DNA of 6,904 bases, taken from Roseburia sp. GTDB lineage: Bacteria; Bacillota; Clostridia; Lachnospirales; Lachnospiraceae. Of this stretch, positions 4,582-6,904 are shown piece after piece. The notes below the pieces were generated by a model. That model was given only the letters and a program-made list of their open reading frames with translations. It searched no databases and had not been told where the DNA came from. The translations under genes and the position numbers were made by a program. The stretch is from contig JAGASC010000246.1 of assembly GCA_017621905.1 (NCBI GenBank), forward strand, positions 1 to 6,904. The letters run 5' to 3'. Positions within the stretch are counted from its first letter, which is position 1; every line of letters begins with the position of its first letter.

Positions 4582-6904
4582 TACAGTTCCTCCTCCACCA
4601 TGCTCTTCTCACGGTTGAAGGCATCATAGATACAAGGCACCACAATCAGGGTCAACAGCGTACCGTAGACCATTCCGCCCACGGTTACGATTGCCATCGG
4701 CTGCATCATCTCTGTACCATCTCCCAGGCCCAATGCCATAGTGGACATGGACAGAATTGTAGTCAATGCTGTCATAAGAATTGGGCGAAGTCTTGTCTTT
4801 CCGGATTCAATCATAGCCTCTTTTTTGCTCATGCCCCCTCTTCGCATCTGGTTGATATAATCCACCATAACGATACCATTATTTACAATAATTCCGGCCA
4901 GCATAACAAATCCGATCATGGCGATGACGCTGACCTCTTTGCCTGAAAAATACAGGGCGAAAAGTCCTCCCGTAAATGCCAGCGGAATGGTGAACATGAT
5001 AATAAACGGCGACAACAGAGACTGGAACTGGGCCACCATGATCAGGTAAATAAAGATGACAGCCAGAATCAGCATCAAGACCAGCTGCTCCATGGCATCG
5101 CCTATGGTCTCATCCTCACCGGTCATCTCAATGGAATAGCCCTCCGGCAGCTCAATTTTTTCCAGGTCTTTCTTCACTTCATTGGAAACCAGCGTTACAT
5201 TGTGGTCCTCATCAATTCCGGCAGATACACTGATATATCTGGTCTGGGCACTCCGGTTGATAGTATTTAAGGTATTTCCTTCCTCGAACTCGGAAATATC
5301 CTTTAAGGCAATCTCCTCCTCATTTCCTTCCATGTCCGTATAAGTAAAAGTAAGGTTTTTGATATCCTCCAGCGTGACCTCTGTCTGGTCCGCGCTCTTT
5401 ACGTAGACCTCATAATCCTTCAAATCCCCGGAAATGGTGGTCGCCGAAGTGGCCGATGCCATCTTCGCATAGACCAGCTGGAACACCTGGGCCGTGGTCA
5501 TGCCGTAGGATGCCGCTTTTTCCTTATCCACATGAATGGTAAAGGCCGGCGTGGTGTTATCCAGGCCATCCTCGATGTCCACAGTTCCTTCCGTTTTTTC
5601 CAGAATTTCTGCCACTTCTGCGGCCAGCTCCTGCAGCTTGTCAAGGTCGCTTCCGCTGATCTGTACAGAGATTCCGCTTCCAAAGAAAGAACTCATATCC
5701 GATGCAGAGGAATCCGCGCTCACTGCGCAATCCATATCTTTTGTCAGCTCATTTACCTGCGTGACAATGTCCTCATTGGAAACATCCGCTTCCTCGTCCA
5801 AAATCAGGTACATGGTCACACTGTCCGTACCGCCGCTCATCATCGACATGGTACTGCCACCGCCTGCCATGGCACCAATGCTCTCCACGCCCTGGATGGT
5901 GGTCAGTTTTTCCACCACCTCATCCGCCAAATCCGTCAGTTCCTCAAAGCTTAAGGTCTCATCTTCTTTTGCAGATACGGTCACGGTAAGCTGATTGGTC
6001 TCCATGTTCATATCCATAAAGGTAAAACCTCTGGAAAATGCCGCTACAACACTGGCGGCAAGAAGTGCGATCACTACAACAAATACAATCCATTTGAAGC
6101 GCAGACACCATTCCAGCGCCTTTGCGTAAATGTTTGTTATTTTATCAAAAAGGTCGTGTTTTACCTCCTTCGGGGTCTTTAACACACCTGCTGCCATCAT
6201 GGGCACGAAGGTAAGCGCCACCAAAAGACTAGCGGTCAGCGTATAGGCAATGGTAAGTCCGATATCCACAAACAGCTGTCTGGTAATTCCCTCTGTAAAG
6301 ATAATCGGCGCAAATACACAGACAGTGGTCAATGTGGATGCAATAATCGCACCTGCAACCTCTCCTGCGCCCTCCACTGCTGCCTTTTTAATGGAATAGC
6401 CCTGCCCGCGCAGACGGTAAATATTTTCAATTACTACGATAGAGTTATCCACCAGCATACCGATGCCAAGGGCCAGACCCGACAGGGAAATAATGTTCAG
6501 CGAAATATCCGTAAAATACATCAGCACAATGGCAAAAATAACACTGAGCGGAATGGAGCAGCCAATCACCAGTGTCGGTCTGATGTCCTTTAAGAAGACC
6601 ATCAGAACCAGTACTGCAAGAATTGCTCCAAAAATCATATTTTCCAGAACCGACTGCACAATAATATCTATGTAAATACCCTGATTCATCAGAATTGTCA
6701 TATGCAGGTCGGAATTTTCTTTCTCCAATGCCGCAAATTTATCCTTCAGACGATCAGTCACCGTTCCGGTGGAGTAACCGGTCTGTTTTTCAATAGAAAG
6801 CATGATAGCCGGATTACCGTTCACCTTGGAATAGGTATCGCCGGAATCCTCCACCATCTCCACTTCCGCCACGTCGGACAGCCGGATTGGCTCGATTCCC
6901 TCCA
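4581..6904 (-). CDS. RND-family efflux permease (AcrB/HAE1-like), N-terminus beyond the window
   Basis: This is an inner-membrane proton-driven exporter of the resistance-nodulation-division superfamily, in the Gram-positive group that includes B. subtilis SwrC. About 773 residues are visible of an expected 1,020-1,050; the frame is open to the edge, and the GTG at 6872 is an internal Val. The visible part starts in the first porter domain (EPIRLSDVAEV) and contains TM2 (about 6665-6588), TM3-TM4 with GIGMLVDNSIVVIENI (around 6449), TM5-TM6, a TM7 at about 6096-6030, the second large extracytoplasmic porter loop (about 6030-5090), TM8-TM9, TM10 with IIVNNGIVMVDYI (4892-4854), TM11 (RLRPILMTALTT) and TM12. 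The charged relay known from AcrB (two Asp in TM4, Lys in TM10) appears here as Asp-Asn and Asn. The stop overlaps the tetR-family start. An adaptor gene, if any, would be upstream, outside the window. Substrate cannot be told from sequence; drugs, lipids or surfactant-like compounds are possible. Confidence 0.95.
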   Translation of the reverse strand, partial: EGIEPIRLSDVAEVEMVEDSGDTYSKVNGNPAIMLSIEKQTGYSTGTVTDRLKDKFAALEKENSDLHMTILMNQGIYIDIIVQSVLENMIFGAILAVLVLMVFLKDIRPTLVIGCSIPLSVIFAIVLMYFTDISLNIISLSGLALGIGMLVDNSIVVIENIYRLRGQGYSIKKAAVEGAGEVAGAIIASTLTTVCVFAPIIFTEGITRQLFVDIGLTIAYTLTASLLVALTFVPMMAAGVLKTPKEVKHDLFDKITNIYAKALEWCLRFKWIVFVVVIALLAASVVAAFSRGFTFMDMNMETNQLTVTVSAKEDETLSFEELTDLADEVVEKLTTIQGVESIGAMAGGGSTMSMMSGGTDSVTMYLILDEEADVSNEDIVTQVNELTKDMDCAVSADSSASDMSSFFGSGISVQISGSDLDKLQELAAEVAEILEKTEGTVDIEDGLDNTTPAFTIHVDKEKAASYGMTTAQVFQLVYAKMASATSATTISGDLKDYEVYVKSADQTEVTLEDIKNLTFTYTDMEGNEEEIALKDISEFEEGNTLNTINRSAQTRYISVSAGIDEDHNVTLVSNEVKKDLEKIELPEGYSIEMTGEDETIGDAMEQLVLMLILAVIFIYLIMVAQFQSLLSPFIIMFTIPLAFTGGLFALYFSGKEVSVIAMIGFVMLAGIIVNNGIVMVDYINQMRRGGMSKKEAMIESGKTRLRPILMTALTTILSMSTMALGLGDGTEMMQPMAIVTVGGMVYGTLLTLIVVPCIYDAFNREKSMVEEEL
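4589..4596 (-). promoter_or_regulatory. Ribosome binding site of the tetR-family gene, inside the pump gene
   Basis: GGAGGAGG overlaps the final Val-Glu-Glu-Glu codons of the pump gene and lies seven bases before the regulator's ATG. Together with the TAATG stop-start overlap it points to coupled translation, and it decides the long start that includes the tandem repeats. Confidence 0.85.

Noticed and set aside
3805..4629. A 274-codon plus-strand open frame
   Set aside because: It lies antisense to the TetR gene, is rich in His, Arg, Leu and Cys in a low-complexity way, and mirrors the tandem repeats. It is a shadow of the real gene.
5536..5994. Plus-strand open frames of 140-152 codons inside the pump gene
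   Set aside because: They are antisense to a clear RND reading frame, have Ser-rich or His-rich biased composition, and no ribosome site was evident.
6870..6872. GTG as the start codon of the RND permease
   Set aside because: The same frame stays open to the window edge with porter-domain sequence (EPIRLSDVAEV), and TM1 and the first porter segment are missing, so the true start is outside the window.

Overview
The window looks like chromosomal DNA of a Gram-positive Bacillota, most likely class Clostridia and plausibly a gut Lachnospiraceae. The reasons are a classic tRNA-sensing T-box leader in front of an aminoacyl-tRNA synthetase gene, strong purine-rich ribosome binding sites, a Gram-positive-style RND exporter, and an AAA-ATPase-like/PD-(D/E)XK protein of a type common in Clostridia and Bacteroidetes. 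This placement is inferred from content; no marker gene fixes the species.

Every gene I can support lies on the minus strand, so the order of transcription runs from high to low coordinates. (1) 6904-4581: an RND-family efflux permease, cut by the window edge and lacking its N-terminal part. (2) 4581-3856: a TetR-family regulator whose ATG overlaps the pump's stop codon (TAATG), so the two form one operon. The first 46 codons of the regulator hold three in-frame copies of a 45-bp (15-residue) tandem repeat. (3) 3855-3656: a 200-bp gap with a perfect 10-bp inverted repeat and a good sigma-A-type promoter. (4) 3655-2084: a 523-residue AAA-ATPase-like protein with a C-terminal PD-(D/E)XK nuclease-like domain, visibly more A+T-rich than its neighbours. 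(5) 2083-1653: a short spacer, then a promoter and a complete valine T-box riboswitch (specifier GUA, antiterminator, 13-bp terminator). (6) 1652-1: valS, valyl-tRNA synthetase, cut by the window edge just after its KMSKS motif.

There are three functional units. The pump and its TetR regulator are likely an autoregulated export operon. valS is controlled by uncharged tRNA-Val through the T-box. The AAA/PD-(D/E)XK gene sits between them as a probable accessory single-gene cargo with its own promoter. The most unusual feature is the triplicated N-terminal segment of the TetR protein. I found no CRISPR array, tRNA or rRNA gene, insertion sequence or clearly new multi-gene system.
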